64,000 bases of DNA, taken from Paenibacillus xylanilyticus. Lineage in GTDB: Bacteria; Bacillota; Bacilli; Paenibacillales; Paenibacillaceae. The DNA lies in the NCBI RefSeq assembly GCF_009664365.1, contig NZ_CP044310.1:4281001-4345000 (forward strand), written 5' to 3'. The notes under the pieces are model-generated. The model was not told the DNA's origin. It saw only the letters and a program-made list of their open reading frames with translations, and ran no database searches. The translations under genes and the position numbers were made by a program. This document shows positions 24,419 through 33,985 of this stretch, piece after piece. The stretch's first letter is position 1, and every line of letters starts with the position of its first letter.

Positions 24419-26527
24419 TTAGCTGATTTGGAAAATTCCGATGATGTCAACGATTGATCCGTTCGCGGCTGGGTAAGAGTTGTCGTACACCCGGACCTCA
24501 GCGTAATTCCTGTCTGCGTTGATTTCCACGGTGCAGGCTCTCCCAGAGGTAGCGATCTCTTTACCCGAACCGGAGCCCATTGCCGCTGTAAACGGAAGAC
24601 CAACACGCAGAGCTCCCGCTCCTGATCCGTTAGTCGAGACCGTTACCCGTGCGTAGAATAAAACGAGTTTGCCGATCTGTAAATAGTGTCCGGTTGCACT
24701 CGCTGCTCCAACTGAGCCAGCTGAGGCGCTAACGGTAGGAGTGTACGTACGGAAACCGGAAAGATCCTTGCTGTTCATCGCGGTAATTGTAGTAGTGTTC
24801 GTTGTCTTAATGTCTGCTACAGCATACCCCTCAACCCGGTTGTTGGTAATTTCGTTAAGCATGGGCGAACCGGTCCCGAAGTCGTACTCTGCAATCCCCC
24901 AGTTGTGGTGAGTGCCCGCGGTGTCCGTGACGTTATTGCCAGTGACTTTGTTCTTTAGGCAGTCTGCTCCGTAGAGCAAGATACCCGCATGGTTCGCGAC
25001 GCTTCCTTGATTAGCGTTTAATACCTGATTGTCCGATACGAGGTTGAAGCTAACGTTGTCAGCCAGGGCTATTCCGGATGCGAACGGACTAACGACCGTA
25101 TTATTAGTAACGGAGTTAAACTGAGTTGCTACGGCGTTACCGAAGACAGAGATACCGAAATCGGTGCCGGTCTCACTCCCTGTGCCTGTCGTCCACTTGC
25201 ATATATTTCCTGAAATCGTCACAGAACTACTGTCCTCGATATTGATTCCTTCCTTACCTGTATCCAGAGTAGTGTTGTCAGAGATAATACTGTCGGTCAC
25301 CTGATAAAGACCAATACCGAAAGTAGCAGTATTTTTGCAGAAATTCCGGGTAACCTTTAGCTGAGTACCCAACTGAGCAGAGATACAGTGTGCAAGACCG
25401 GTCCCAATTACCACATTATCCTCAATGGTGTTGTTAGACTGCTGCGCGCCATCAAAGGAAATACCCTTCACCGAAAACGACTCGATCTTACACTTTCGCA
25501 CGGTCACATAATTACATTGCGCGCCATAGATCGCTATTCCACCGCCTTTGATAGCATGGACTCGTTCGACGAGCACGTTTATACATAGAGTGAGGTCCAA
25601 GCAACGGAGTTCAGGGTAAGTTTCACTATCTACCTCGAAACTGATTCCGCTAATCTCAGCGTTGCTTAAGCCAAGAGCGGTAACCCACGAAGCTGCCGAT
25701 TCTGCTGGGACCAGATCCCCCGGAACAAGCTTTACCTCTCCGTATCCCTTGAGTAATTTAACCGAACTTGGTACCGTCATCTGATTTATTTTGTACGTAC
25801 CTGGCGGAATACCGATGTAACTCCCCGAACTAAAAGCCGCCACGAAAGCCGCGGTATCATCCGCAACTCCATCGCCTACTGCTCCGAATCCGGTTTTAAC
25901 ATTCGCAACCTGCATCGTATCTTTCAACTGATCCCCGTACTCATCCCGAATCATATCAAACTCCGCACGTATTGCGACTAAATCCGGAATCGGATCGGCT
26001 CCGTCGTTATTGTGCGAAGATCCGTGCGCACCCGGCGTAGCATCTCCCGTAGCCGTAACCGTGAGAGTCTTCGTGGTCGGGTTCGAAGATACCGTGATGC
26101 CCGTTCCACCTGCGATAGTCAGCGTATCGGATTCCGCACTAGCTACAACGTTATTCACTTGCGCAAATGCGTTTTGGTTCACTTCTGCGCCGTCGGCAAT
26201 CCCAGTCAGCTTCGTGTGCTCCGCGCTAGTTAGATGCGCGATGCTGTCCGCTCCGTGCGCGTCTAGGTTCGTCTGAACCACGTCAACTTCCGCTTTACGC
26301 GCGATGTCATCCGATTCACTCGGCGCAGCTACTTTCGCCCGTCCCGCACTATCTCGTTGCATAATCTTGCCCGCGGTTGCGGCCGAAGTTGACCCGTGCG
26401 CAGTTTGAGCGGCTACGTGAGTATCATGTGCGTCAAGCTCCGTTTTAATGGCGGAGTAGTTCGCATTATGTTTCGCGAGGTTAGCCATGTCCAGCTCTTT
26501 GTTAATCGTTTGCGGATTAAATGCCAT
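24419..26527 (-). CDS. Tail spike with right-handed beta-helix (pectate-lyase-like)
   Basis: A 702-residue protein. N-terminal region contains the phage tail repeat LTSAEHTKLTGIADGAEVNQ, then a Pectate_lyase_3-type start (VKTGFGAVGDGVADDTAAF, about 205) and a long parallel beta-helix rich in N-x-I/V ladders (NTIEDNVV, SDNTTL, SGNICK) to about 590, ending in a compact C-terminal domain. Such spikes bind and often cut surface polysaccharide. Catalytic residues cannot be assigned by eye. Confidence 0.8.
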   Translation of the reverse strand: MAFNPQTINKELDMANLAKHNANYSAIKTELDAHDTHVAAQTAHGSTSAATAGKIMQRDSAGRAKVAAPSESDDIARKAEVDVVQTNLDAHGADSIAHLTSAEHTKLTGIADGAEVNQNAFAQVNNVVASAESDTLTIAGGTGITVSSNPTTKTLTVTATGDATPGAHGSSHNNDGADPIPDLVAIRAEFDMIRDEYGDQLKDTMQVANVKTGFGAVGDGVADDTAAFVAAFSSGSYIGIPPGTYKINQMTVPSSVKLLKGYGEVKLVPGDLVPAESAASWVTALGLSNAEISGISFEVDSETYPELRCLDLTLCINVLVERVHAIKGGGIAIYGAQCNYVTVRKCKIESFSVKGISFDGAQQSNNTIEDNVVIGTGLAHCISAQLGTQLKVTRNFCKNTATFGIGLYQVTDSIISDNTTLDTGKEGINIEDSSSVTISGNICKWTTGTGSETGTDFGISVFGNAVATQFNSVTNNTVVSPFASGIALADNVSFNLVSDNQVLNANQGSVANHAGILLYGADCLKNKVTGNNVTDTAGTHHNWGIAEYDFGTGSPMLNEITNNRVEGYAVADIKTTNTTTITAMNSKDLSGFRTYTPTVSASAGSVGAASATGHYLQIGKLVLFYARVTVSTNGSGAGALRVGLPFTAAMGSGSGKEIATSGRACTVEINADRNYAEVRVYDNSYPAANGSIVDIIGIFQIS

Positions 26528-26544
26528 TGTCCGCGCTCCCTTCG

Positions 26545-27330
26545 TTAGTAGAGGTATTTGTAACGGAAGACGAACGCAAGCGATACTGCAAGACCCGCGC
26601 CTCCAACCGTAATCGTCGTTGTTCCTGGATTCAACGCAAAAAAGACGCCGTTACTTGATCCGTAGGCGTTGACTCCGTTTTTCTTAACCGTATATTTTTC
26701 GCAATTGATTTCCCACGTATCGGACGCGGTACTCGTTGCGTTAATTACTATCGTTTGGCTTCCGTCAGATAGCGTAAGATTCGTAAACGCGCCGCTAATT
26801 TTGATAACGGGCGATTGCGGCAATGTCCCCTCGTTTCGTACCGGCATCGCACCCGCCGCGTTAAAGAATTGCGCGTAATCCGAATATACGTAACCCTGTC
26901 CGTAGGATAACCCCTGACCGTATTCATTTACCGTGGTATCACGTAAAGATTGCGGCCACGGATCGTTCATCTTAAGCGGAAGGTTAATCGTGCGACTTCC
27001 GGTTGCCTGTACAGAAAGTGTCCCGCTATAAACTACCGGATATCTCTTCGCGGGCAAGTCGTGAAACTCAACGTAGATCTGCGGTCCGTGTACGCTCAGC
27101 ATCGCCGCCAATTTCGCTAGCGCCCCGTGGTAATCCTGCGCAAAGCAATAAAGCGTCACGTTAATTACGCGCGGTCCAAACGTAGACCCGAAATCAAGTA
27201 CGCCGTCCGATCCCGCGAGTTTAACCGTATTGTCCTCCGTTTCCGGAAGAACGGGCAGGCTCCGCTCGGTTAAAGCGAAGCCGATCGTTTCGAGGTCAAT
27301 CTCGTTTATCTTCATACCCCATTCCGTCAT
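26545..27330 (-). CDS. Distal tail protein (Dit)
   Basis: A 261-residue protein with the Dit/phage tail family profile: DNTVKLAGSDGVLDFGSTFGPR, VTLYCFAQDYHGALAKLAAML, and a C-terminal beta domain. It lies between the tape measure and the tail-associated protein, the standard Dit position. Its ATG overlaps the tape-measure stop (TAATG) and follows GGGGTGAAG. Confidence 0.82.
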   Translation of the reverse strand: MTEWGMKINEIDLETIGFALTERSLPVLPETEDNTVKLAGSDGVLDFGSTFGPRVINVTLYCFAQDYHGALAKLAAMLSVHGPQIYVEFHDLPAKRYPVVYSGTLSVQATGSRTINLPLKMNDPWPQSLRDTTVNEYGQGLSYGQGYVYSDYAQFFNAAGAMPVRNEGTLPQSPVIKISGAFTNLTLSDGSQTIVINATSTASDTWEINCEKYTVKKNGVNAYGSSNGVFFALNPGTTTITVGGAGLAVSLAFVFRYKYLY

Positions 27331-30300
27331 TAGCGCGTCTTCACCCCCTGCGTCTGTAATCGTTGGACTGCGCGTGCTCTCTCGTCGTACAACGTTTCGG
27401 TATCCGCCTTATCCGCGAGAGTAACGTCATTAACGGACATATCGATGTGGTTAACGACTTGCGTTGGTGCCGCGACAGTATCTGATGGACCGGACGCGAT
27501 CATACGGAAGACATTGCCGATCTGCTCCGGATTAAGGATTATCTCGCCAGCATGCGCGATTACAGGTACCGCCGCACCTCTCGGACCTTGGACAACGCCA
27601 CCTTCCGCAAATTGCTGTAGCTTACCGGTATCCTTGTCGATGCCGTAAAGCTTACGCAATTCCTCGTTACGTGCGGTCAGACGCGCCATCTCAGCCGTAT
27701 CACCTTTCGCCTTAGCCGCGTCCCATGCGTCTTTATTCGCGTTGTATTCGGCGAGGTCCCCGTTAGTCCCAGCGGAAGGAATGCCAGTACTCAACGTAGC
27801 CATCTTTGCGTTATACTCGGTGACAAACGAATCAAGTGACGCGAGGATTGTTGCGTTAGCTTCCGCGTTAGCATTCGTACGGAACTCCGCGATGGCCGCT
27901 TCGATAAACTTAACGTCATCTGCGTGATTCTCGAACGCATCGTTAAGCGCGTCGTACTGTCGCTGTGTTGCGGACTTCTCTTCGTCAAAAGCCGTATTGC
28001 GTGCGTCCTTTTCGTCCTGGAGCGCGGCCTTCTGCGATTCGAGATCCCGTTTGCGAAGTTCGCGATCGTGTTCGAGTTCCATGCGCGCAAGCTCTTTGAT
28101 CAAGTCTTCGCGTTCCTGGATACCTTCCGGACCGACAGCGGATGATAGCAAGTCAATGCGCGCCAGCTTTTCGGAACGTTGCGTCTCATAGTCCGCGTCA
28201 GAATTGTACTCGGCTTCCTTCGCAATCAATGCGTCAATCGCCGCAATCTTCTCGTCGACTTCCGCAACGTACGCCTTCTTACGCTCCTCAATCGCAGCGA
28301 GATCGGCCTTTAACGCGGCATCAATATTCGTCTTCTCCGTTTTCAGGAGCTGATCTGCCAGTTTCTCCGTTTCGGTGACGAGCTTCTTGCGCAGGTTATA
28401 AAGCTGGTCCTCCGCCTTTTCGTAATACTCCGAATCCTTAGCGTGACGGTCGCGTACTCGCGTCCAGGCTGCGATCTTCATCTGCGTGATTTCAAGTTCC
28501 GATTTGCCTGCGGATTCCATGCGGCGTTCTTCCTTGCCGATCCACTTTTCGGACGCGCCATACGCATCAGCTACCGCTTGTTCGTTCGCCTTAACGAGTT
28601 CCTTACGCGCTTTGTACAGCTTCTCATCCGCGTCCTTATATTCGTCGGAATCCTTCTTATAACGGTCACGTACCCGAGTAAGCGCGGCGATCTTCATTTC
28701 AGCGATGGCGACTTCGGACTTACCGGAATCCTCCATGCGGCGCTCCTCTTTATCGATCCACGTCATCGAGAAGTCATAGCGCGATTTGACGCTGTCTTCT
28801 TCCAAGCGCTTGAGCTGCAGATTGAGTGTGCGCGAATCCTCGACCGTTTCTTTGAGATGCTGCGCGTGAGCTTTCTTAAGCTTCTCGTACGCTTTAATCT
28901 GCTGATCCGCTGACCAGTCGTACATCTCCGCTTGGTAGCGAATAGTTGCGAGATCAGCATTATACGCGTCATCCCGTAGGTCCTTCGCAACCTCTGCGGC
29001 AGACTTTCCGGTTTTGGCCTTCGAGGACTTTGCCTTCTTGCCGGCGGCTTTCTTTGATTTATCCTCTTTCAGACTAATTCCGGAGCTACCTTTAGCAGGA
29101 GCGTATGCTTCTCCGGAAGAGAGCGATTCTTTCGCACGTGAGATGTCGAGTAACGCCTGCTGTGCCTTTACTTCTTTCTCGTATAGCCCATCAAGTATCT
29201 CGCTATCTCCGTTTGCCATCCTCTCAAACGTAGGGTTAACGCTTATGCCGCCGATGCCTGTAACGGTCTTCTTCACGGGGCCAGACTGAATACCTCCGAC
29301 AGCGTTCATAGCCTTCGCTAGACTCTCGTAGTTACTGATCTGCGCCTTAACTGAGGCCAAGTTTGCCTTAGCCATTGCCTCCATATTACTAACATAGGCA
29401 TTTACAGCTTCCGCTGACTGATCAATGAAAGCTCGTTCAGCAGCGATGTGCTCATCGATAATACCGATATTCTGAATCCGCACCTGACCTGATTCGTCCA
29501 TTACGCGGATAAGATCGGGGTACTTTTTACGTAATTGATCGACTGTGCTAGCTAATTCCTGTTTTTGCGCGTCATCAAGTTGTTGTGCGGAGGATAGTTC
29601 GTTGTAACGTGCGAGTAGTGCTTCCGAAGCTTCCACTTGTCGATATTTTGCGGTAACATCCGCAATCTCGGCCTCTTGCATCTTCAACAACGCCGGAGTC
29701 GATTCTTCAATAGTACGATTTAAAATATCAAGCTTGCTTGTAGCATCTTCCACGCCGTCATATCCGAGTCCGCGCAGTTTACCGTCCATATCCGCAAGCT
29801 GCTCGTTAATGTCGATCATCTCGTCAAGAAGCGCAGGCGTTCCGAGTCCTTGTTCTTGCAACGATTCGATTTCGTTCAGACGCGATTGTAACTGCGCGCG
29901 CTCCTCAAGAATCGTGTTCAACTCCGCAGTCTGCTCCTGTAACGCCTGAACTTCGGAAACAGTACGGTCGAGCGGCGATTGAGACAGCGTATTATTGAGC
30001 GAGCGCTGTGCCTCATCATGCTGACGTACGGCATCAGCCGCCTCGCTGTTACTCGAAATCAGCGCCGTCACTCCCGCAGCCACAAGTCCGAGCGTTACCG
30101 AAATCGCAAGCAATATCGGATTGCTGACCGTAAGTCCTTTTAGCGCGATCGACAGTACACCGATGGCTGTCGCAAGTGCAAGCGCGCCCGTTGCACCGGT
30201 TGCAAACGCGATAATAGCGTTCTGCAGTACCGGGTCCATATCGTTAAATCCGAGCAGTAAAGCGGAGATACCTTCGGCTGCCTTCCGAACAACTGGCGCA

Positions 30301-31010
30301 AAGTTATCGCCGACCGTAATACCGACCGCTTCGAGTGCGGATTGCATCTCTTGGATTGCGCCGTTTAGCGTATCCATTTGCGTTTCTGCGATCTGTGCTG
30401 CCGTACCACCGGCGTTATTAAGCGATTCGGTAAACGCGTTAAGATCGCCCTCGCCCGCCTTAATCAGCGTAAGGAATCCGGAAGCCGCCTCTTGTCCTGC
30501 GACGATGGCAGCCGCCTGTGCACGCTGAGCTTCCGTTAATTTACCGAAGCCCTTTTCGAACTGACCGATAATGTTCGCGAATGGCAAGAAGTTACCGGCC
30601 GCATCCGTTACAGTTACGCCGAGCTGCTTCATAACAAACGCGACGTCTTTCGTAGGGCTCGCGAGTCTGAGCATGATTGCGCGAAGTTGGGTACCGGCCA
30701 TTTCGCCTTGGATACCGGCGTCAGACAATTTCGCAACGGCTGCGGACGTCTCTTCGACGCTAACTCCGAGGTTAGCTGCGATCGGTGCGACGTATTTCAT
30801 CGCGTAACCAAGCTGCTCAATGTTCGTATTCGAGTTCGTCATCGTCTTCGCCATAACGTCTACGACGCTGCTCGTTTCGCCGGCTTCGAGTTGGAATCCC
30901 GTTAAAATGTTCGAAGCGATATCCGCTGTACGCGCGAGTTCCATCTGGCCCGCCGCCGCGAGATTAAGTACGCCAGGCATGGCCGCCATAATCTCGTTTG
31001 TCTTAAATCC
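27330..31010 (-). CDS. Tape measure protein, exon 2
   Basis: The 3' exon encodes 1226 residues starting GFKTNEIMAAMPGVLNLAAA, which directly continues the conserved tape-measure core begun in exon 1. It holds hydrophobic segments (about 260-330 of the exon) and a very long charged coiled coil (RKELVKANEQAVADAYGASE and similar, appearing twice). Spliced total is 1425 residues. A TTG at 31013 gives an apparent start, but it lies in the last bases of the intron and the exon is not a gene by itself. The length sets the length of the tail tube. Confidence 0.9.
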   Translation of the reverse strand, partial: GFKTNEIMAAMPGVLNLAAAGQMELARTADIASNILTGFQLEAGETSSVVDVMAKTMTNSNTNIEQLGYAMKYVAPIAANLGVSVEETSAAVAKLSDAGIQGEMAGTQLRAIMLRLASPTKDVAFVMKQLGVTVTDAAGNFLPFANIIGQFEKGFGKLTEAQRAQAAAIVAGQEAASGFLTLIKAGEGDLNAFTESLNNAGGTAAQIAETQMDTLNGAIQEMQSALEAVGITVGDNFAPVVRKAAEGISALLLGFNDMDPVLQNAIIAFATGATGALALATAIGVLSIALKGLTVSNPILLAISVTLGLVAAGVTALISSNSEAADAVRQHDEAQRSLNNTLSQSPLDRTVSEVQALQEQTAELNTILEERAQLQSRLNEIESLQEQGLGTPALLDEMIDINEQLADMDGKLRGLGYDGVEDATSKLDILNRTIEESTPALLKMQEAEIADVTAKYRQVEASEALLARYNELSSAQQLDDAQKQELASTVDQLRKKYPDLIRVMDESGQVRIQNIGIIDEHIAAERAFIDQSAEAVNAYVSNMEAMAKANLASVKAQISNYESLAKAMNAVGGIQSGPVKKTVTGIGGISVNPTFERMANGDSEILDGLYEKEVKAQQALLDISRAKESLSSGEAYAPAKGSSGISLKEDKSKKAAGKKAKSSKAKTGKSAAEVAKDLRDDAYNADLATIRYQAEMYDWSADQQIKAYEKLKKAHAQHLKETVEDSRTLNLQLKRLEEDSVKSRYDFSMTWIDKEERRMEDSGKSEVAIAEMKIAALTRVRDRYKKDSDEYKDADEKLYKARKELVKANEQAVADAYGASEKWIGKEERRMESAGKSELEITQMKIAAWTRVRDRHAKDSEYYEKAEDQLYNLRKKLVTETEKLADQLLKTEKTNIDAALKADLAAIEERKKAYVAEVDEKIAAIDALIAKEAEYNSDADYETQRSEKLARIDLLSSAVGPEGIQEREDLIKELARMELEHDRELRKRDLESQKAALQDEKDARNTAFDEEKSATQRQYDALNDAFENHADDVKFIEAAIAEFRTNANAEANATILASLDSFVTEYNAKMATLSTGIPSAGTNGDLAEYNANKDAWDAAKAKGDTAEMARLTARNEELRKLYGIDKDTGKLQQFAEGGVVQGPRGAAVPVIAHAGEIILNPEQIGNVFRMIASGPSDTVAAPTQVVNHIDMSVNDVTLADKADTETLYDERARAVQRLQTQGVKTR

Positions 31011-32061
31011 CAATCGTTACATCGAGGCTCTTTATCCTCGACTCTCCGCGTTTCCCCGGAGTATCGGACTATATCTTCACCGTTGCCTTTACGCATTACG
31101 GTGCTCGGCGCTCGTGGGCGTTTCCTCATGTCCAAAGAGTTAGATTACTCCGCCTAGTCTCTACACGTTCCTGTGATTTCTCAACAGGCTTCGCTCGGTA
31201 TTAGCATCCCATCCAACGCAAATAAGGCAGAATCAACTCTGCCCTTTAATTTGAAATACTCTATTAATTGCGTTAGGTCGTTTTGTGTGTAGCCAAAGGA
31301 ATCATGAAACTCCTTATGACACACGTCGCACATTGTAACTCCGTTATACATTTCCGTTCTTATGTCCGCGTGCTCAGCGAAATTATAAATGTGATGCGCG
31401 ATTAAATTTCCGCCCTTACTATCGCCACAACAGCGACAAGTGAACGAATCTCGCGAAAATACATTAGTTCGCCATGCAAAATATTCAGGATACTTACGTG
31501 CGTTAATACGATCCTCCTCGGTTAAGTCAGGGTTCCACTTTGGATGGTTCTTTCCCGAAAGAATAACCGAATTGTGACTATTCTTGCATCCAACGGAGCA
31601 GTACTTCCATTTTTTATCCTTAACTTGAGAAGGATACCTTTTGAAAGTTCCGCCACAGTAGTCACAAGAATAATCTCTCTTCCCCTTTGGCTCTGTTTTG
31701 GGTCTTGCCCAATTTCCGTAGCACTCATTGTTACAGAAAGTGTGCTTTCCTATTTGGGAAGGTTTTCTGAGAAAGGTTTTACCGCACGTCTCGCAGGTAC
31801 ATTCCAGACTGTTGAAGTTTGGATTCAACTCTCCTGCAAAGTACTTACCGATATTTGCTTTATAGCACTCGTTTGAACAAAAAATATACTTTTGAGTTTT
31901 TACTTTATGGGGGCTCACGCTTATCTCTTTAGAGCAACCGTCGCAGTTTCTATTCAAACTACCACCTTCGATCTATTAGAATAAGCGTTGGATGGATTAG
32001 CTTTCACCGAATTCACCAAGTGTTTTTAGAACGGCATTTCTGCCGAACTGACCCGAATTTA
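31011..32061 (-). mobile_element. Group I intron in the tape-measure gene
   Basis: A 1051-base insertion between codons of the tape-measure core (SFLAMA / GFKTNE). Exon 1 ends in T (ATGGCT) and the intron ends in G, as in group I introns. The bases GGTCA at 32053-32049 in the intron can pair with exon TGGCT, giving P1 with the U-G pair at the splice site. Near the 3' end the conserved core strands GTAGAGACTA and AAGATATAGTCC (31077-31066) are present, followed by P9-like hairpins. It carries an HNH endonuclease gene. Confidence 0.9.
31181..31957 (-). CDS. Intron-encoded HNH homing endonuclease
   Basis: A 258-residue protein starting at TTG 31957 after AAGGTGG. Three tandem zinc-ribbon units (CDGCSKEI ... 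FCSNECY; CETCGKTF ... FCNNECY; CDYCGGTF ... YCSVGC) precede an HNH nuclease domain (FTCRCCGDSKGGNLIAHHI ... NGVTMCDVCHKEFH). Such enzymes cut intronless alleles and spread the intron. The zinc units probably set DNA specificity. Its 3' end runs into the intron catalytic core. Confidence 0.9.
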   Translation of the reverse strand: MNRNCDGCSKEISVSPHKVKTQKYIFCSNECYKANIGKYFAGELNPNFNSLECTCETCGKTFLRKPSQIGKHTFCNNECYGNWARPKTEPKGKRDYSCDYCGGTFKRYPSQVKDKKWKYCSVGCKNSHNSVILSGKNHPKWNPDLTEEDRINARKYPEYFAWRTNVFSRDSFTCRCCGDSKGGNLIAHHIYNFAEHADIRTEMYNGVTMCDVCHKEFHDSFGYTQNDLTQLIEYFKLKGRVDSALFALDGMLIPSEAC

Positions 32062-32658
32062 AGCCATTGCTAAAAAGCTCTGAGCGTCAGCCGCCTGGCT
32101 TGACGTAAATACCGTTGTCGCACCGAGGTCAATCGATTGCTGACGTAGCTTTTCGAACTCTTCGCCCGTCGCGCCTGATATCGCCTTAACCTTCGCCATA
32201 GATTGCTCGAAAGTAGCCGCGGTCTGTATCGCCTTCGTAATGACGACAGCCATCGCAGCCGACAACGCAGCATACGCAAGTCCTAGCTGCTTAACCTCCG
32301 CACTCGCACCGTTCGCCGACTTCGCGTTCTTTTCGAGCTCGTTGGTAATCTTCGTAATCTCCGTGCTACTCGCGCCTAAACGCTTCATCTCCGCGGTGAC
32401 CGCTTCGATCTGTTTACGCAAGAGCTCCGGATTAGCCTTCCGTAAGCTCGCGTTTATCTTCTCGATTTGTGCGGCCGAAGCGCCTACTTCGGACAGCCGC
32501 GTATTCAGCGCAGAGAAAGAAGAGGACGCAGCTTTGCCGGCATCCCCGAGTTCCTTCGCTTTCGTTTTTGCGCGGTCGATCGCTTGGTTATAACCGCTGA
32601 CGTCTGCCGTAATCGTTGCGCGTATTCCTCCGACATCTACCGTACTAATCGCTATCAC
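32062..32658 (-). CDS. Tape measure protein, exon 1
   Basis: Encodes the first 199 residues (ISTVDVGGIRATITADVSG ... SSQAADAQSFLAMA). The end is the middle of the TP901-type tape-measure core, which normally goes on with GFK or similar; here an in-frame TAA in the intron would truncate it. The start is either GTG 32658, which sits inside the AAGGAGAGGTGA site, or ATT 32649, which is at better spacing. Confidence 0.88.
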
Positions 32659-32664
32659 CTCTCC

Positions 32665-33021
32665 TTATCGTCCGTGCTGTAGTTGCCTCCGCATGGCTTC
32701 GAATCCTGATTCGTCAAACTCCGTTTTTGTTACCGCGTTCATGCCGGCACGTTCCCGCAAACTACCAATGAGCTTTTTCATGTCGTCGCCGGTCGAATGC
32801 TGAACGGACAATGACGTCAGCCAATCCTCGGCATCGACTTTCCGTTTAGCCTCAAGCGCGGTAAAAACGTCCATGACGAAATAGCCCGTTTCAAACTCGA
32901 CTTGCGTCTTGCCGAGACGGACTGCGCACTCTATAAAAAACTCGTCGATCGTTACTCTGCGTTCTGCGCGTCCGGAGTCTGACCCGTTGCCAGTCCCGCC
33001 AGGTTCAGGACGCCCCGCCCG
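32665..33021 (-). CDS. Tail chaperone gpGT extension (-1 frameshift product)
   Basis: This frame has no needed start of its own. Read from the C at 33021 it is open without a stop (RAGRPEPGG ... TIDEFFIECAVRLGKTQ ... MRRQLQHGR), 118 residues. Joined to the first 109 codons of 32952-33347 by a -1 slip at 33021-33027, it gives a 227-residue gpGT-type chaperone. The short and long forms coat the tape measure during tail assembly. Position just before the tape measure is the rule for this pair. Confidence 0.85.
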   Translation of the reverse strand, partial: RAGRPEPGGTGNGSDSGRAERRVTIDEFFIECAVRLGKTQVEFETGYFVMDVFTALEAKRKVDAEDWLTSLSVQHSTGDDMKKLIGSLRERAGMNAVTKTEFDESGFEAMRRQLQHGR

Positions 33022-33347
33022 TTTTTTAGCAGTTCACCGAAATTGTTCGCCTTCGCTACCGCACCGTAGAACGCCACCAATTCGTCAATGGACGCGTTTT
33101 GTTCGATGTACTCCTCGTCAATGCCCGTCAGGACGGCCGTCACTCGCACGATATCGTCGAAAGATTCGCGGATAGCTGCAACGAAATAAGCCGCCTTGTC
33201 TCCGGGAGCAGCGGTCATTACACTCACGATGAGTTGCGGTACTGCGTGGATTGAATCGAACAGGTCGCGCCATTGTGCAATCGTGATCTTACGTGGCGTT
33301 ACCGTCTTGCCGCCGATCTTGTATTTGTTCGCGCCGATTAATCGCAA
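32952..33347 (-). CDS. Tail assembly chaperone gpG
   Basis: A 131-residue protein (MRLIGANKYKIGGKTVTPRK ... GQTPDAQNAE) between the tail tube and tape-measure genes. It contains a perfect slippery heptamer in its reading frame near codon 108, so most ribosomes make this short form and some make the extended gpGT form. Confidence 0.82.
   Translation of the reverse strand: MRLIGANKYKIGGKTVTPRKITIAQWRDLFDSIHAVPQLIVSVMTAAPGDKAAYFVAAIRESFDDIVRVTAVLTGIDEEYIEQNASIDELVAFYGAVAKANNFGELLKNGRGVLNLAGLATGQTPDAQNAE
33021..33027 (-). promoter_or_regulatory. Programmed -1 frameshift site A_AAA_AAC
   Basis: On the minus strand the heptamer AAAAAAC is in the exact X_XXY_YYZ frame (codons CTA AAA AAC). A GC-rich stretch (GGGCGGGGCGTCC) follows directly. 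The -1 frame stays open for 118 codons. Confidence 0.85.
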
Positions 33348-33397
33348 TATTATCGCCTCCGTTAAAGAAATAGCGGCCCCGAAGGACCGCGCGTTAA

Positions 33398-33928
33398 TTA
33401 TGGCGTTGCTGTGATTGTGCTATCGCCCAGGATCGCTACCACACCGTCTTCGTCCGGAGTCGACCGCAGTGTTACGTTGGTGATCCGTTCGTTTTCGTTA
33501 TCGTACGCGTAGCTCAGGTCCGTTTCGGAATACGCTTTAGGCAGCGTTACCCAATAGTTCGGATCGTTCAGTTTCGCGAGCGGTTTGATAACAGCTTGCT
33601 TCGCGGAATCAATCAGGTTGAGACCGACGCCCGTTTTCAGCTCGATTTTCGAATCTGTGCCGTCCGTTACGACGCTTGCACCCGTCATAATCTTCGGAAT
33701 TACGGACAATTCGTACTCAGCGAACGGGATAGTAATGCTGCAGTTACGGCCAGTGATCCGTTTGCCGACGATTGTCTCGCCCGTTTGGTCCGTGAGCTGA
33801 TCGCGGTAAGTTGTTTCGGTTGCGAACGTTACGCCGCCGATGGTGGTTTCGAACTTAACCATATCCACGCCTGTACCGTACTCAACGATAGCTGGACCGA
33901 GTTCAATCTTGGAAAAGTCTTGTGCCAT
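33398..33928 (-). CDS. Major tail (tube) protein
   Basis: A 176-residue, beta-rich acidic protein (MAQDFSKIELGPAIVEYG ... ILGDSTITATP) placed between the tail terminator and the tail chaperones. Size and position match the tail tube subunit of siphoviruses. It has no enzyme motifs. Confidence 0.75.
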   Translation of the reverse strand: MAQDFSKIELGPAIVEYGTGVDMVKFETTIGGVTFATETTYRDQLTDQTGETIVGKRITGRNCSITIPFAEYELSVIPKIMTGASVVTDGTDSKIELKTGVGLNLIDSAKQAVIKPLAKLNDPNYWVTLPKAYSETDLSYAYDNENERITNVTLRSTPDEDGVVAILGDSTITATP

Positions 33929-33985
33929 TTGTAGGTTCCTCCTCGAATTTGGACATACAAAAAGACGGCCCCGTATGGGAACCGC

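Noticed and set aside
24402..26527. Programmed frameshift from the spike gene into the tail-associated gene
   Set aside because: The spike ends normally and the following frame has its own strong ribosome site; a rare start codon is simpler.
31011..31013. TTG start of a separate tape-measure gene
   Set aside because: It lies in the last bases of the intron; exon junction and core continuity show a single split gene.
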